DNA of 64,000 bases. It comes from Sparassis latifolia. Lineage: Eukaryota; Basidiomycota; Agaricomycetes; Polyporales; Sparassidaceae. A model generated the notes under the pieces. The model had not been told where the DNA came from. It did not search any database and was given only the letters and a program-made list of their open reading frames with translations. Positions 44,907-57,288 of the stretch are shown piece by piece. Each line of letters begins with the position of its first letter. The first letter of the stretch is position 1. The DNA lies in contig CM031562.1 in NCBI GenBank assembly GCA_018466975.1, positions 3,224,001-3,288,000 on the forward strand, given 5' to 3'. A program made the position numbers and the translations under genes.

Positions 44907-47900
44907 CTACGGATAGTGTGTCACAACTTGGAGCACCTCGCAGCGACCCGCACCCCCATGCTTGGTGAGGTAGTCGGCAAACGAGCGTGCCCTGTAGTGG
45001 CCATACTTCTTGTTGAAGAACCGAAGCACCAGCTGGATCGACCAGCGCGGCTTCTGCGAAAGCTCCGTGATGAGGTCGATGATCTTTTTGCGGCGCCCGC
45101 CTTCGGTCTTGAGTCTCGCATCGTTGAGACGCCAGCAGTTGCCCCACTTCTCCGTCAGTTCATGCACCGAGATATGTCCACTGAGCCCATCCATCCACTC
45201 CGTCCAGACATCCACGATCGCATTCACCGGCTGGTACTGATAGCATGGAAGAAGCTCACCCTGCTTCCAAACCCATGGCTCATGCTTCTGGAAGACGATT
45301 TCACCATACTTCTGCCGGAGCTCATCTTGCCTGGCCGAGCGTGGATCTGCACGAGTGGGTGCCACAGAAGGCGCTACCATCCCTGACACTGATGGCAGTG
45401 CAGGCACAGCAGCGACATGGTGACTGGAGCCATCCAACGCGGCAGTCGAGTCGGACGATGCTGCACCGTTCGCTATGGCACTGACCGATGTGGAGACCGA
45501 AGGCACTGCGGAAGTGCTTACAGGCCCGTCGCTGCCATGGAAGTTGATTGTGATGACTGGCGGGGCTGCTGCTGCAGGCACTGGTGCAGGGGCTGTCACC
45601 GGGCCGCCGGACTTTGCTTGGGAGGCACGAAAGCTGTTATTGACAATCACATTGTTGTCAGCACTGCACGTGTGATGACGGAAAACTGGCGCATACTTAT
45701 CTTGGACCTTCGAGTGGATCTGGAGTTCAGGAGTGTGCCGATCATGCCCTCCATCTTGAGGATCCGCTCCGACATGTCGGACATCTGCCTGTTGCTCTCT
45801 TCGTGCTGCCTCTTTTGCTCCATGAGGTGGTGGCACCACGCAGGCTGCATATCAGGTGCTCAGGGAGATTCTGATAGGCCACACGGGCCTGCTCCTCAGC
45901 TTCCTGGATGGCGGGCATTGCCTGGCTGGTGAAGGTATGAAAGGCGGGAGTGTTGAAGGGTGCAAATGCAAACACAGGGGCAGAGGGCTGCATCGCGCAC
46001 AGGATCACCGCGTCCTGCAGCAGCACCCGGCGCAACCACAGCATGAGCCGGAGAAAGTGGTGAAGGGCGTAGTCCTGAGCCAACGGGTTGTCTTGAATGC
46101 GTGTCTTGAGGGCAGCCTGCTCTTGCTCGATCCATGGGAACACTTGTGCGAGGAGTTCGGATGGTGGCTCTGTCAATCGTGTGGGTTTGTCAGCACTCCG
46201 AGGCATGCACGCAGCATGGCCACTCACCGAGAGCATCACGCGAGAGTGAATACATTTCAGGCTTGCGGCCATTGAACATCGCAGCACTGAGGAGGGCATC
46301 GACAGGGAAGGTCCGCTCGTAGCACTGGCGAAAGGAGCCATTTCTGTTCCATCCGCCGAGCACTTTCGTCCCGCTGACCATGGCACCGTGCGCACGCGCC
46401 GTCTGTGCAGCATAAGCCCTGCCGGCATGCGTGACCTTCATGATTGAGATGTTGTTCTCCTCGTGAATACCCCACAGCCGGTCGCGGTGATCTGGAGACG
46501 GGCACTGGATTAGGTGTGCTGTAACAATGAAGAAGAGGTCAGGGCACTCACTGTCATATGACATAGCTGCCGCCGGTTGTTTTCCCCAGAAGACGTGATA
46601 GCCATACCAGTCGCAGTGGCCGTACTCACCACATGCATTGTCCTCAAAGTCCGGGAGCAGGTTAGGGAGTGGCAGGTGAAGGACATGGAAGAACCCAAAG
46701 AAGAGAAATGCCAGTGCCCCGACTGGGCACAGCTCGACTTCGCAGTGATGGATGGCTCCATGCTCATCCAGGCAGCCCTGCTGGTTATGCTTGGCATTGT
46801 CTGCCAGTGCGGCGAGCACCTGCAAAGCACACCGTGAGCCACTGAGGCATCGTCCGCACCCTCTTCACTCACCGGGACTCTGTACCCAAGGCGAACATCA
46901 TCCATGGGGATGGATGACAGAAAGAGGTCTGACCACTCGAGGATGCGTGAGCTTTCCCTGCAGAAAGCCATCGTGGATGAAAGGAGGAGCATCGCACGGT
47001 CGCGCAGGCTGATCCAGATCGACTTGACACCCGACACGTCCGTCAGGCACCAAATTGAGCACCTCTTCAGCTCGTCGGGCATGTAAGTGTCTGGAAGGCG
47101 GGGGCATCAGTCGAATCGGTGCAGCAGCAGGGCAGGGGGAGTGCGACACTTACCCCCAGAGCTCCCCATGGCCTTCAAGGCCTGTGCCTTCTCTATGCGT
47201 TTCGGCTCCTGGTGCTTGGCTGATGACTCTGCAGTGCAGATGCGGATGTCAGTGCGCAACGACATCTGCACATCGGGGTCATCCTTGTACAGATAGGCAT
47301 TGTTGCGACGCCAGCTCTCGAGCATGTTGATGACCTGCGAGATGTGGGATTTGCCCATGTTCGACCCCGTGATGGTCTCGTTCTTGCCCTGGCAGCGCTG
47401 TAACGAGGTGTGTGTCAGCGGGAGAGCAGTGGCATGGCATGGTGCAGAGCAGTGCTGTCGTACCTTTTCGCGTGTCATCTCGTACTCCAGGAAGAAGGAG
47501 GCCTTGAGGGCGGTGACAGAGAACGCCGGAACAGGCACTTCCCCCGGTGTGCGCTGGCAGCGCTCAGCCTGGAACATCACCCAGTATGTCGTGTAGTTCT
47601 TCACGTGGCGGTCATAGCTTGAACCGGTCTGGTTGTCATCTTGATCCAACTGCACCTTTTTGACGTGTGTGTCGTGAGACTCAAGCTCCAGCCGGGCGAG
47701 CGAGTGCTGCAGCAAGCCTGCGGCTGCCACAGCTGCCGGAGGGTTCATCGGAGGTTGCCAGGCAGGCTCCCATGCTGAGGCCGGACCGTAGCTCGAAGTG
47801 GGAGGGTACACGGAGCCCTCGCAACTCATGGTGAGCAGGCCTGACACCTCGGGCATGAGTGCGGGGGCCCGCGGTGGCTCATAGTGCACATAAGTCGAAG

Positions 47901-48081
47901 CAACGGTGGGCGTGGGGCCACCCACCGCCAGCTTGCTGCCTGCAATGGCACCATCGTCAGTGGAGTGCTGTCCGGCGAGATCGCCAGCATCATCTTCCTG
48001 CTGCCGCTTCTTCGAGATCGGCGGCGGTGGCGAGTCGTAGGAGACCATTCGAAATTGTTCTTGCTGTGTCGACCGGCCCAT
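44907..48081 (-). mobile_element. Crypton-type tyrosine-recombinase transposon gene with GCR1_C-like C-terminus
   Basis: Start chosen at 48,081 (MGRSTQQEQF). Clear exons: 48081-47464, 47397-47154, 47090-46873, 46819-46552, 46518-46228 and 46169-about 45883, then 45844-about 45,702 and a last exon to 44,907. The N-terminal core-binding part reads SSYDRHVKNYTTYWVMFQAE and GSNMGKSHISQVINMLESW. The catalytic domain has RDRAMLLLSSTMAFCRESSR (first Arg), THAGR (His-x-x-Arg) and a candidate Tyr in SFRQCYERTFPVDAL, as in Ndc10/Crypton recombinases. A coiled coil (LMEQKRQHEESNRQMSDMSE) leads to a GCR1_C-like DNA-binding end: YQYQPVNAIVDVWTEWMDGL, EKWGNCWRLNDARLKTEGGR and RRKKIIDLITEL. A 38-bp intron at 45,882-45,845 or a 1-nt frameshift must be assumed. 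Otherwise the gene appears intact, which is notable beside dead elements. Intron borders in the last third are least certain. Confidence 0.78.
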
Positions 48082-49772
48082 GGTGTGACCTGGGTGGTGA
48101 TGAGGACGGCGAGACGAGCTGAGGGAGGCCGCACGAGCAGCAAGATGTTGCGTGGAGGGTGCTGTGCCAAAGGCAGGCACCACAGATTGAGCTGCACGTT
48201 GCTCTGTTCCGCTGGCAAACACCTTCAGTGCACCGCTGCTGCAGAAGGATGGCTGGTGGTGATGAGGTCTGACCGAAAAAAAAGTGTGTGGGTCAGCATG
48301 GAGTATAAACCAGAAATCACGGAGCAAGGGCGGCCGGCCTCAGCATCGCGGACACATCACGAACAGGCCCGTTCGAACGTCGTGTGATCACTCCAAGGGG
48401 CCGCATATATGGCAGCAGACAGAGAGGACCGCGAAAAAAAGGAAGGACACTCACCAGAGACGGCACGCGGATACAGATGTGCGCCATTGGAGTGCGCAAG
48501 CAAGATGGGGTCAGGCCTTTGTTTTACAGGGAGGACGGTGGTGGACCCACAGTAGCGGTGGGAAGAGGCCACGATTAGAGTGATTAGAAATGTGAGGGCG
48601 GCGGGGCATGATCGGAGTGGGACAGGGCAAGGGTCGCGACGTGAAACGACATGAGGCACGCCGTGAATGGTTGACATGGGACGGATGGCAGAGAGAAAAA
48701 AAATGTATTAGATTCTTATGTATGTTACAGCGGCGAGCAGCCGGCGTTGCGGGCGACCGCGAGTGAACGAGTTGCACTCCGTCCTCATCCTCTTCAAGCG
48801 TGGGGCAGAAGGAGATTCTTTAAAATAAAAAAGCAAAGAAAGGAAGTAAAAATTTCGAGTAGGATACACACAGGAAGAAGAAGAGTGGCCGCGCGACAGG
48901 GCAGGCTGTGACAACAAGCCTAGTGAGGCGGAGGCGGCATGTCTGTTTTTTTTTGCGTGTTTTCTCGTTCGCGTTCGGGGAGGGCATGACAGCGGTGGGG
49001 CCGCAACACGCAGGGTGAGAGTGACCGTGATGCGGTCAGTGCGATGAGCTCAGGTGTGGGGCTTGCTGGCTGGCACGTGGGGTGCGAGGGCCAGTGCGGG
49101 CGCAGGACGCATTTGTTCATTTGTTCGTTCACTGCCTGGGGGTGGGCTGGCTGGTGAGGGACGCACGTGGGCCAGGGTAGCGCTGCGGGGGTGCAGGGGC
49201 GACGGTGGCAGGGTGGCGGTGGCGGTGGCAGCAGGCGACGACGACGAACGTCGGGCTAGGCGCTCGCGAGCCGCCCGCCATGCCACGCGCGCCCTGGCTG
49301 GCTGCCGTGCCAGGTTCACCTGAGCGCGCTTATGGGCCTTTAGGGGTAGGGTTCTGCGCAGCCGAGTCCTGATGACCGGCGTGTACAGGGCTGGTGACCC
49401 TTTGATTCCTTTTACGGGGGGTCACCACCGTGGTCACCAGGGTGGAGCGGTGACCTGTAATATACTCTATGCACAAGGACACTGGTGTATATCCAAGGAG
49501 GTACATCCAATCATTGGTTCTTTTTGAGTCCATGCAAAGTTGCTTTTTCTACCCTACTCATTACTCGAGTCTAATAAATGTGTTGATTATGGGCAGTCTA
49601 ACTATACGTGTAGCGGTACTAGGACCTAACTGAGTTTGAACTGACTTACCACTTTTGCTTACAGGTAACTCGACCAAACAGTCAGCCACCCGAGCACCAG
49701 AGGCCAGCACGAAAGGAACTTCTAGCCCGAGGACTCGTCTAGCAAGAATGCACAGCGTGATGGAATGCTCTA
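48082..49772. other. Crypton 5' flank and intergenic DNA
   Basis: 1.7 kb with only short, overlapping frames. The first 300 bp probably hold the Crypton promoter; 48,900-49,320 is GC-rich and 49,330-49,770 is AT-richer. No direct repeats marking the Crypton left end were found by eye. Confidence 0.4.
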
Positions 49773-52687
49773 TTGAAGGCGAAGCGTCCTGTAGGCCAAC
49801 CTAAAGGAAGCAAGAACAAGCCCAATGCAGGAACCAAGGGAAACCTTGTAGGGAGGCCTAGGAAGGATAGAGAGGCTGGAGCGAGCTTGTGCAGTGAACA
49901 GCAGAGCGTGACAGGTCAGTCTTCGAAAGATTACAGTCCATATCTCATCGTTTCCGAACAATGTCTCGCAGGCAGTGCGGCAGAGTTGCGAGAGTGCGAG
50001 GAAAATTCGCTAAGTCGCAATGTGAGAGGCACGCGATTATCCGGTGAGCAAATGTGCATTCAGTTTCGGTCTGAATAATATCTTCTAACACGAAGACTAG
50101 TTTTTGTGTGCAGATGATGTGGAAAATTCACAGGTAGCTGCACAAATTGAGAATATTGTGGTCATAGATGCAGCCGGTGAGTGTATGGGCTAATATCTTA
50201 TGTGACCTTTCTGACTGGTGTTTTCAAATTACAGGTAAGAATAACGACGAGCACTACACTAGTATACAACAGGCGATGGATGCGGACACGCCTGGTGACT
50301 CAGTACCGAGGGATGGTGAGTTCCGGAATTCACTGAATGGTTTACTGGCTGACGGCACTGCAATGACAGATTCGGCCTCATGCGAGCAATGTCCTCGCTT
50401 TTCGCTGTTTGCTGGTTTCCAGCTGGTCGAGGACGTCCAACCAGAATTCTCCTATTCCGTTCCGGATGATGATCCAGGTACATACATTATTCTTTCCATA
50501 CTTTCTGGCCTGATGCATGTAAACACCCCAGCTTCTTTCCTTCCATTTGATAGTCATAGTGAAGATGAGGCACAAGACAATTTTGACGATTTTTGTGAGG
50601 ACCTTCCTCCAGCTCCGGATGACGAAGAGACTGCATCTGGCTCCTCGAATGGTGTTGTTCCCGAGGATCATGCTTCTGCATCTGTCAGCACAGATGATAT
50701 GCGCAAGCAAACTCGTATCCCACGCTCATCAATTCCAACTTGGCTAGCGAAGCTTTATGCCGACACCTGTGAGCAGCTTCGAAATGAGATGCGCAAGAAT
50801 GTATCTAGAAGGCCATCTTGCTATGACACGGGGAGCTTTATGATGGGGCAGAAAGCACCGATCTTTGCCTTGGTGAAAGTCTTCCAACTCCGGCCAGCAA
50901 TGTTCTATGAGCCGCAGTTTTTTGTTTGGCTTCCTCATTTATTCATCAAGATAGTTTGTCCTGCATGTAAAGCTGCTGGCCATAGGCGTCCCAATGGCGA
51001 CATGATCACTCTCCGTTTGTCATTGTGGATGCAATCACCCCATCACATTGTTGATATCAAGTACAATATCTATGTCATCGGCTACCGATACTACTGCGGT
51101 CATGCTGAGTGCAGAAAGGCATATCAGAGTTGGCCCCGGCAATTCTACAGATGCTTCCTCCAGTCCTCGCATCACAGTTCCATTTTCATCTAACCTATCG
51201 TGCTGGACTTACCGACCGCCTTACTGCTATCCTGCGGGCATCATTTCAAAGAGGCTTGGGCCCACATCCATTCACGGAGATGATTCGAACTTTCCATGTT
51301 TATTATTATGAGCGACTCTATATTCAATACCTTGAATTGGTCAAATTACGTCTCAATTTGACAATTTCATCGCTGCTCCTTCCGCATGAACGATTTGGTG
51401 CATAGGATGACCCGGATGGGTATGCTGGTTATGTTCCATCTGCATGATACTTTGGTGGCTTTTACAACCTGATGATCGAGAAACATGCTACCGAAATTGA
51501 CCAGTATACTGCCATGTTGTCTGCAAGGGTCCTTTGCATTGACCATAGCCACAAGATAAATTCTTTCTTAATATTCTCTAATCTACATGTGCTGAGAAGA
51601 AGTACAGGTGCCCAAACATCTAGGGCAGGTTAATGGAGAGGCCATGTTTGGCGCTCTTCACACAGTGGTAAATGAGTATGGTGAATGTCGAGCAATGACT
51701 CTTATGCCAACGAAGGCCCACGATCAGTTTATGCCTGCACTGGCTCGCATTCCACACTCACTGCATCAATATGGACATGGTGATGTCGAGCTTATATTTA
51801 CCGACAATGTTTGCAGTGACAAAGCTGAGCTTGAGCACGTCTTCCCATCTCTACTGCAGAATGTCTCGGTGGTTCCAAGTTCAACATTACCTCAGCTTAC
51901 AATTCCGACTCAGTGGTCAATTTCTATCTTGGCATCCACGTTTCAAATCAATAGTCATATTAATGCAATCCTAGAGGATCTGAATGAACTCCCAAACAAT
52001 GATACGATATCCTTGACTATGGATATGGAGTGGTCTGTTGATCGTGTCAATGGGATCCAGGGAAGGGTGGCCCTTATTTCAATTGCATATAACCAAGCTA
52101 TTTATCTTATTCCAGTGAGTACTCAACTGAAGGTTACTGACAAAAGCCTTACGACTGTTGCCAGGTATCGGAGTATCTCCGAAATGGCTTCTTGCACCTT
52201 CCTCACACAATCCTTGTTTTGCTGCGCAGTCCACGTGTCAAGAAGATTGAAGTTCACATTGGTGCAGATATGACACGCCTTTTCAAGGACTGTGGTTTCA
52301 ATGAACGAGACACTACTCAATTTGTCAGAGCTGTCGAACTTGGAAAGATGGCAAAGGATCGAAATGCGACCAGCTGAGCCAATATTGGGCTTGCGGATCT
52401 CACGTCATGTCTCCTACGATGATATCTTCCAAAGGATGAGTCAATTCGGGTCAGCACTGCCTGGGATAGTGTCACACTCTCTGATGCTCAGATACAATAT
52501 GCTGCATTAGATGTCTATGCAGCATGGGCAATATTCGAAACATTCCTAGCAATTCCAGTGGAACAGGTCATCTCAGATAACACATCTGCAGGAACGCCGG
52601 TGAAGCTGATGTCACGTGATCGATCCTCTATTGTTGCTTATGGTTTTATCGCTCCCGACCGACTGGTGAAATTTCAAGGTGTCAATG

Positions 52688-52867
52688 TGTAACGGGTCAG
52701 TTCTGACGACTGTTACTCGTTATGGACTGCTTACTACTTACCTAAGAAGTTGCTTTATATCCTTTACACTCACCATCTAGCTGTACCTACACTCAGTCTT
52801 AGCTACCTTTGGCTATATATTGAGTCCACTGCAGCCCTGGTGAGCCTAAGGATCTAGGCTCTTTACA
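52688..52867 (+). mobile_element. Solo LTR (180 bp) inserted in the exonuclease gene
   Basis: The inserted block begins TGTAACGGGTCAG and ends CTCTTTACA, the TG...CA ends of an LTR. It is flanked by the 5-bp duplication CAATG (52,683-52,687 and 52,868-52,872). Removing it with one copy of the duplication rejoins the coding frame exactly (GGT GTC AAT GTG ACA AAG). No internal retrotransposon sequence remains, so it is a solo LTR from recombination between two LTRs. The parent family is not identified. Confidence 0.85.
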
Positions 52868-55005
52868 CAATGTGACAAAGACTCGTGTAATTGTCAATGT
52901 CACCTCTGTTCTCCAGCCAAGTTATCTGGTTCGTGCAGATCTACTGAAGTCCAAGCAGGAAATGGCAATATCGGACGTTGGTATCACAATACCGTTCGGT
53001 CTCTTGTGTAACACTCGTGACCTTCAGTCCTTCATTGGTGGTCAAACTCCTACACATCTCAATCCTCTCACACCACTTCCTCCTGACTCATTCCCTCTAT
53101 TAGAGACATCCTACTCTGCTATGACTGACTGAGAAGTAGCAACAGGATTGCAAATTGTAAGCCCAGATCTGGATTCACAAGATGATTGGGATGGCGAAGA
53201 TCAGAAGCTGGCTGACAGCACTTCTGACACCCGAAGTGCCTTGCATGCCGAGGCGCTCACTGTGGACACATCGGAACAACTTACATATGAGGATTCGGCC
53301 ATTCGCTCTCATGTTTTGGGAGATATATGACATCTCATGGATCAGATCAAGGTCCCTCTCCATCATGGCTTACGACATCCATTTATTCGTACATTGCATG
53401 ACGCACTCCTTATGCCTGATCCAGAGGACAAGGCTGCGATAGAGAAGGTTCTCAAGCAAAAAATGCCACCACTCACCTGGAACCAGGCCCTGCTTCAGAA
53501 ATCTGACTGAATTTGGCAGCGTGTCAAGCGATTTGTTCCGCGACCGAATGTTCTGGCGCAGCGCATTGCTGAGGTATTTCGTGTCTATGGACCATTAACT
53601 GATGCAACAACAGGACAACCACTCTTCAGTGATGCAGCGTGGGACAAGGCAAACAATATCTTGGAGAACATCAGGCTTGGCTACTACTCTGATCCACCAG
53701 GTGTTCAGTTGTATACCATTGAACGGAAGGACAAGGATGGACTTGCCATTTATAGGTGTATGCGAGGCATAAACAATGTCAAGGGTGGCGTACATCAGAA
53801 CATCGCCAAGTGGTTCAGTTCATACAATGCATCACCTCAATTTGCAGTTAACCTACTCTGCGACTATGTTCTGTGTCATAATTTGAAAGTACGTGATTTT
53901 CAAAGATTGGGTGGACTGTGGTGTTGACTACTCTCCAGGTCAGAATGCACAGTCGTACAGGATGACAGTACTCTGGTTCATTTGACATATGGACTCAAAA
54001 TTGTATTGCATGGCTTGTAGACCAGACACTTGACGGCTTTGCAGTCACGTCCAATGAAGTTTTGCTTGGTGGATGGGTGAATGGTAATGACTATGTGCCA
54101 TCCACAGAGTCATTTGGTATTCTTTCACTCTCTGAGACATCTCGAGAGCAGCTTGGCATGCTTATGTATCACCTGGAGTTCGCTCATCACATAGATGCTC
54201 GACATACTCACCTGACGAAGCAACAACAGACGCGCTGTGCTATCCTTCCCATCCACACACCAGAGGAACGAGCCTTGTTTCACATGCTCATGAAGCAGGG
54301 AGTGGGACAGACTGCCGGAAGGAGTCAGCCGAACTGGATTGTGTTTGCTATTGAGTGGTCAAGGCATGGCAATGGGTTTCAGATCTTCTACAAGGCAAGT
54401 CGAAGTTGGATAACTCCATATCCACCATGCAGTACTGATTTACTCACAGCTTCCGGAACACCTGAAGAATTACTACAAGCTGTGGAGTGAAAATCAGAAT
54501 GGGGAGAATTCGATTAAGCAACAACGAGCCACATATGAACAAATCCAAAGCCTTCTGATCCCACAGGTCAATCGAGTGCCGCGCATCCTGACGCACACAC
54601 AAGAAACTCTTGCAAAACTCTTGCAAAAGAAATCAACACCGGCAAGTGAGTTTCTGTCATGCCAGAAGAAGACAGAGAACTATCCACTTGGCATGTCGGA
54701 ATATTACTCGATTGGCACAGTCTCAGACAGTCAGCACTCCAGTTTGAATATGGTAAAGCACCACCGTCTATGTTGGCCACAGATACAAGAGGTGAAAAGT
54801 GTCATCAAGATCACAGCACCACATCGGACAATGGCTCCGCTGTCAAATGACGGGCACCGCAAAGATGTATGGTATGCCGTTGTGAAGACTGTCCCGGCAA
54901 GTTCCTGTCCAAACTATGTATCTATTTCCCAGAAGCAGTGAGTAATCTAGTCTTTCTCCTTTCATTTGCATGCTGAGTGGTTCTCACACACTGAAGAATG
55001 CTGTC

Positions 55006-56752
55006 CGCCACACTCCTGCTCAGCAGCCCGTCAACTTCTATCAGAACTTCACCCCAAATTCCATCCTGATACTGGCCCCCCTAATGACTGTCTATCCCTA
55101 TCCCCGCGCCATGTCCACGACAACCTCATTGCACAAGAGGAACAAGGTGCAATAACCTTCAATCCCTCTGTAACCAGTACTGATGATCTGGAACCCAACT
55201 TCCGCATCTTCTCTGACCCTAACTCACACTGTACCGACCCGGCATCTCGCCGTCATGAACCTCTCCTTCCACTTGTTAAACCTGTTACAGTATACACTGA
55301 TGGCTCTGCCATTCACAATGGCGACGACAATGCCCAGGCCGGCAGCGGCCTTTGGTTTGGTCACAACAACCCCCAAAACTGCTCAATTTGCATCTCAAGC
55401 CTTCCCCAGTCCAATCAAACTGGAGAAATCGCTGCTATCCTTAAAGCTACACAGCTAGTCAACCACTTTGCCCCTCTCCACATTGTTAGTGACTCTAAAT
55501 ATGCCATTGATGGGCTAACAAAACACCTCCCTAAATGGGAAGCCAGAGGATGGATTGGAGTATCTAACAAACAACTCTTCCAAGCCACTGCCACTCGCCT
55601 TCGTGAACGCGGTGCCATTACCACCTTCCGATGGACTAAGGGCCACAACGGTGACATTAGAAATGAAGAAGCGGACCTTCTTGCCTCTGCAGGGGCGCAA
55701 AAAATGCTGCCAGACCCACTAGACACCACAATTAAACCCACCTTCCATCTATCTGGTGCACAAATCTCAACTCTTACACAATGACTGGCCTACCAAGGCC
55801 TGCATGAACAAATCCCCCTACTACCCCACAACTCGACATTAATCAATCTGGACATCACGCGTTATGCTATCCAAGCCTGTACTGACCGTCTACCCACAAA
55901 TGCCACAATCTGGCACTCTATTCGCTCCAAGGACATCACGAGGAAAATATGTGACTTCCTTTGGCAAGCACTACACAACGCCCATCGCTGTGGAGCCTGG
56001 TGGGAACACATCCCTAATTTTGCCCACCGATCCATCTGTACCACCTGTGATATAACTGACTCCATGGATCACATTCTTACCGAATGTAATGCCCCTGGTC
56101 AATCAATTATCTGGTCCCTCGCAAAAAAACTCTGGCTAAAAAAACACCACACATGGCTGCAAATCCAATTCGGAACCATCCTTGGCTGTGGCCTCATTGC
56201 GTTCAAATCAACATCTGGTAAGAAACTACCCGGAACCAGCCACCTCTTCCGCATTCTCATCTCTAAATCTGCACACCTAATTTGGCGTCTTCACTGTGAA
56301 CGTGTCATCGACAGAGGGAACGACGAGGAAACATGGCACTCAATGCCGGAAATAACATGACGTTGGACTAACATCATTAATAAATGTTTGGAACTTGACA
56401 TAGCAATGACGAACCGAAAATTCGAGCAGAAAGCCCTTTCCCGAACCTGTGTCCTCCAAACCTGGAGCGGCACACTTCGTAATGAACACCTTCTTCCTGA
56501 CGATTGGATCGGACAGTCGGGGGTTTTAGTGGGTATTGAGTAACTGGAGCAGGCCCCGTGGGTCAACGCCTATCGAGGAACCTGCCTATGATAGCTACTC
56601 TGAGCCCCACACTATCTAACCTTGTATAGATGTGCGTAAATGCATTTCCCCCGTGGTAGGACTTTAAAATGGTGTAATTCCTGACCCTAGCTGGGCTGGG
56701 GGGCTGACTTTGTCCGTTGCCCCAGCCCTATGCTCCTCCAAAAAAAAAAAAA
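55006..56752 (+). mobile_element. 5'-truncated LINE copy with RNase H domain and poly-A tail
   Basis: Flanked by the 9-bp target duplication AATGCTGTC (54,997-55,005 and 56,753-56,761) and ending in an A-run (56,740-56,752): target-primed insertion. The coding remnant has a type-1 RNase H with all carboxylates: VYTDGSA, TGEIAAI, VSDSKYA and the TKGHNGDIRNEEADLLA motif. It continues with a family tail (RSICTTCDITDSMDHILTEC, a Cys/His cluster). Premature TGA stops at 55,782 and 56,358 each look like former CGA codons. The endonuclease and RT are missing, as expected for 5' truncation. It belongs to a LINE family different from the copy at 36,898. Confidence 0.88.
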
Positions 56753-57288
56753 AATGCTGTCTGCACATCCAAGAAAGGCCAATGTGCGGCCAAAGTGACA
56801 GCACCAAATGTTGCAGGCCCTTCCACGAGCCGAGCAACGATCTCTGCAATTGAAGCTGTTCTGGAATTCACATTCCCATCTCCTGCTGCAGGACCAACTA
56901 GTAATCTTCCTGCGTCATCTACATTCACTGCTCCTGTGGTGCAAATGGCTATGACCAACACTCCGGGAAGTTTTATGTTGACTGCACCAAGCCTGTATGG
57001 TGACACCTGTCTCTTTCCATCACTGCAACTCAGCACCACATCCAACATGCCGATCTCACATGCACCTGCAGAACCCACTGGCCATAGTCCCCTCAATGCC
57101 ATAGTCCCTAGCCTCTCCGAGCAGCACACGATTCCTGGCCTGTGCATTGCAGGGTCTAACAACGCTGCATCTAGCGCGCTACAGGGCAGTGAGTTGGAGA
57201 ATCTCGGGGAGCTCGTGTGCGCACCATAATTGACAGAGTGAGGTGTGTCTGTCCCGCAACATGTTGTGCATACTCATCCTAATGGCTC

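Larger units (their letters stand above)
49773..57229 (+). pseudogene. Fossil multidomain gene: zinc-binding region, transposase-like core, WRN-like 3'-5' exonuclease
   Basis: The N-terminus is basic with an AT-hook-like GRPRK at about 49,852. Exons around 50,580-51,180 encode a Cys-rich region (VCPACKAAGHRRPNG, YRYYCGHAECRKAYQSW) like the family annotated as DUF6729 (name from memory). After about 51,390 a transposase-like block reads VLCIDHSHK, FGALHTVVNEYGE and LIFTDNVCSDKAELE. From about 51,990 a DEDDy exonuclease follows: TMDMEWSV (D-x-E), HIGADMTRL, and QYAALDVYAAW (Y-x3-D). Conserved sequence continues through 54,490 and, across the LINE insertion, ends NAV|CTSKKGQCAAKVTAPN to a stop at 57,229. 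The start codon is uncertain. Defects: stops TAG 51403, then TGA at 51445, 52375, 52420, 53130, 53328, 53508 and 53963, plus solo LTR and LINE insertions. Reading through the stops and omitting the insertions keeps frame. Confidence 0.72.

Noticed and set aside
48900..49323. Overlapping 89-codon frames on both strands
   Set aside because: GC-rich low-complexity sequence with mirrored frames and no conserved motif.
51403..53965. TGA stops in the fossil gene as recoded (selenocysteine or alternative code)
   Set aside because: The same genome uses TGA as a normal terminator in TRS65, CPS1 and the kinase, each TGA fits an ancestral CGA, and the gene is also interrupted by two insertions.
56717..57229. 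Independent small gene starting before the A-run
   Set aside because: The first codons run through a LINE poly-A tail; the rest is the continuation of the interrupted exonuclease gene.
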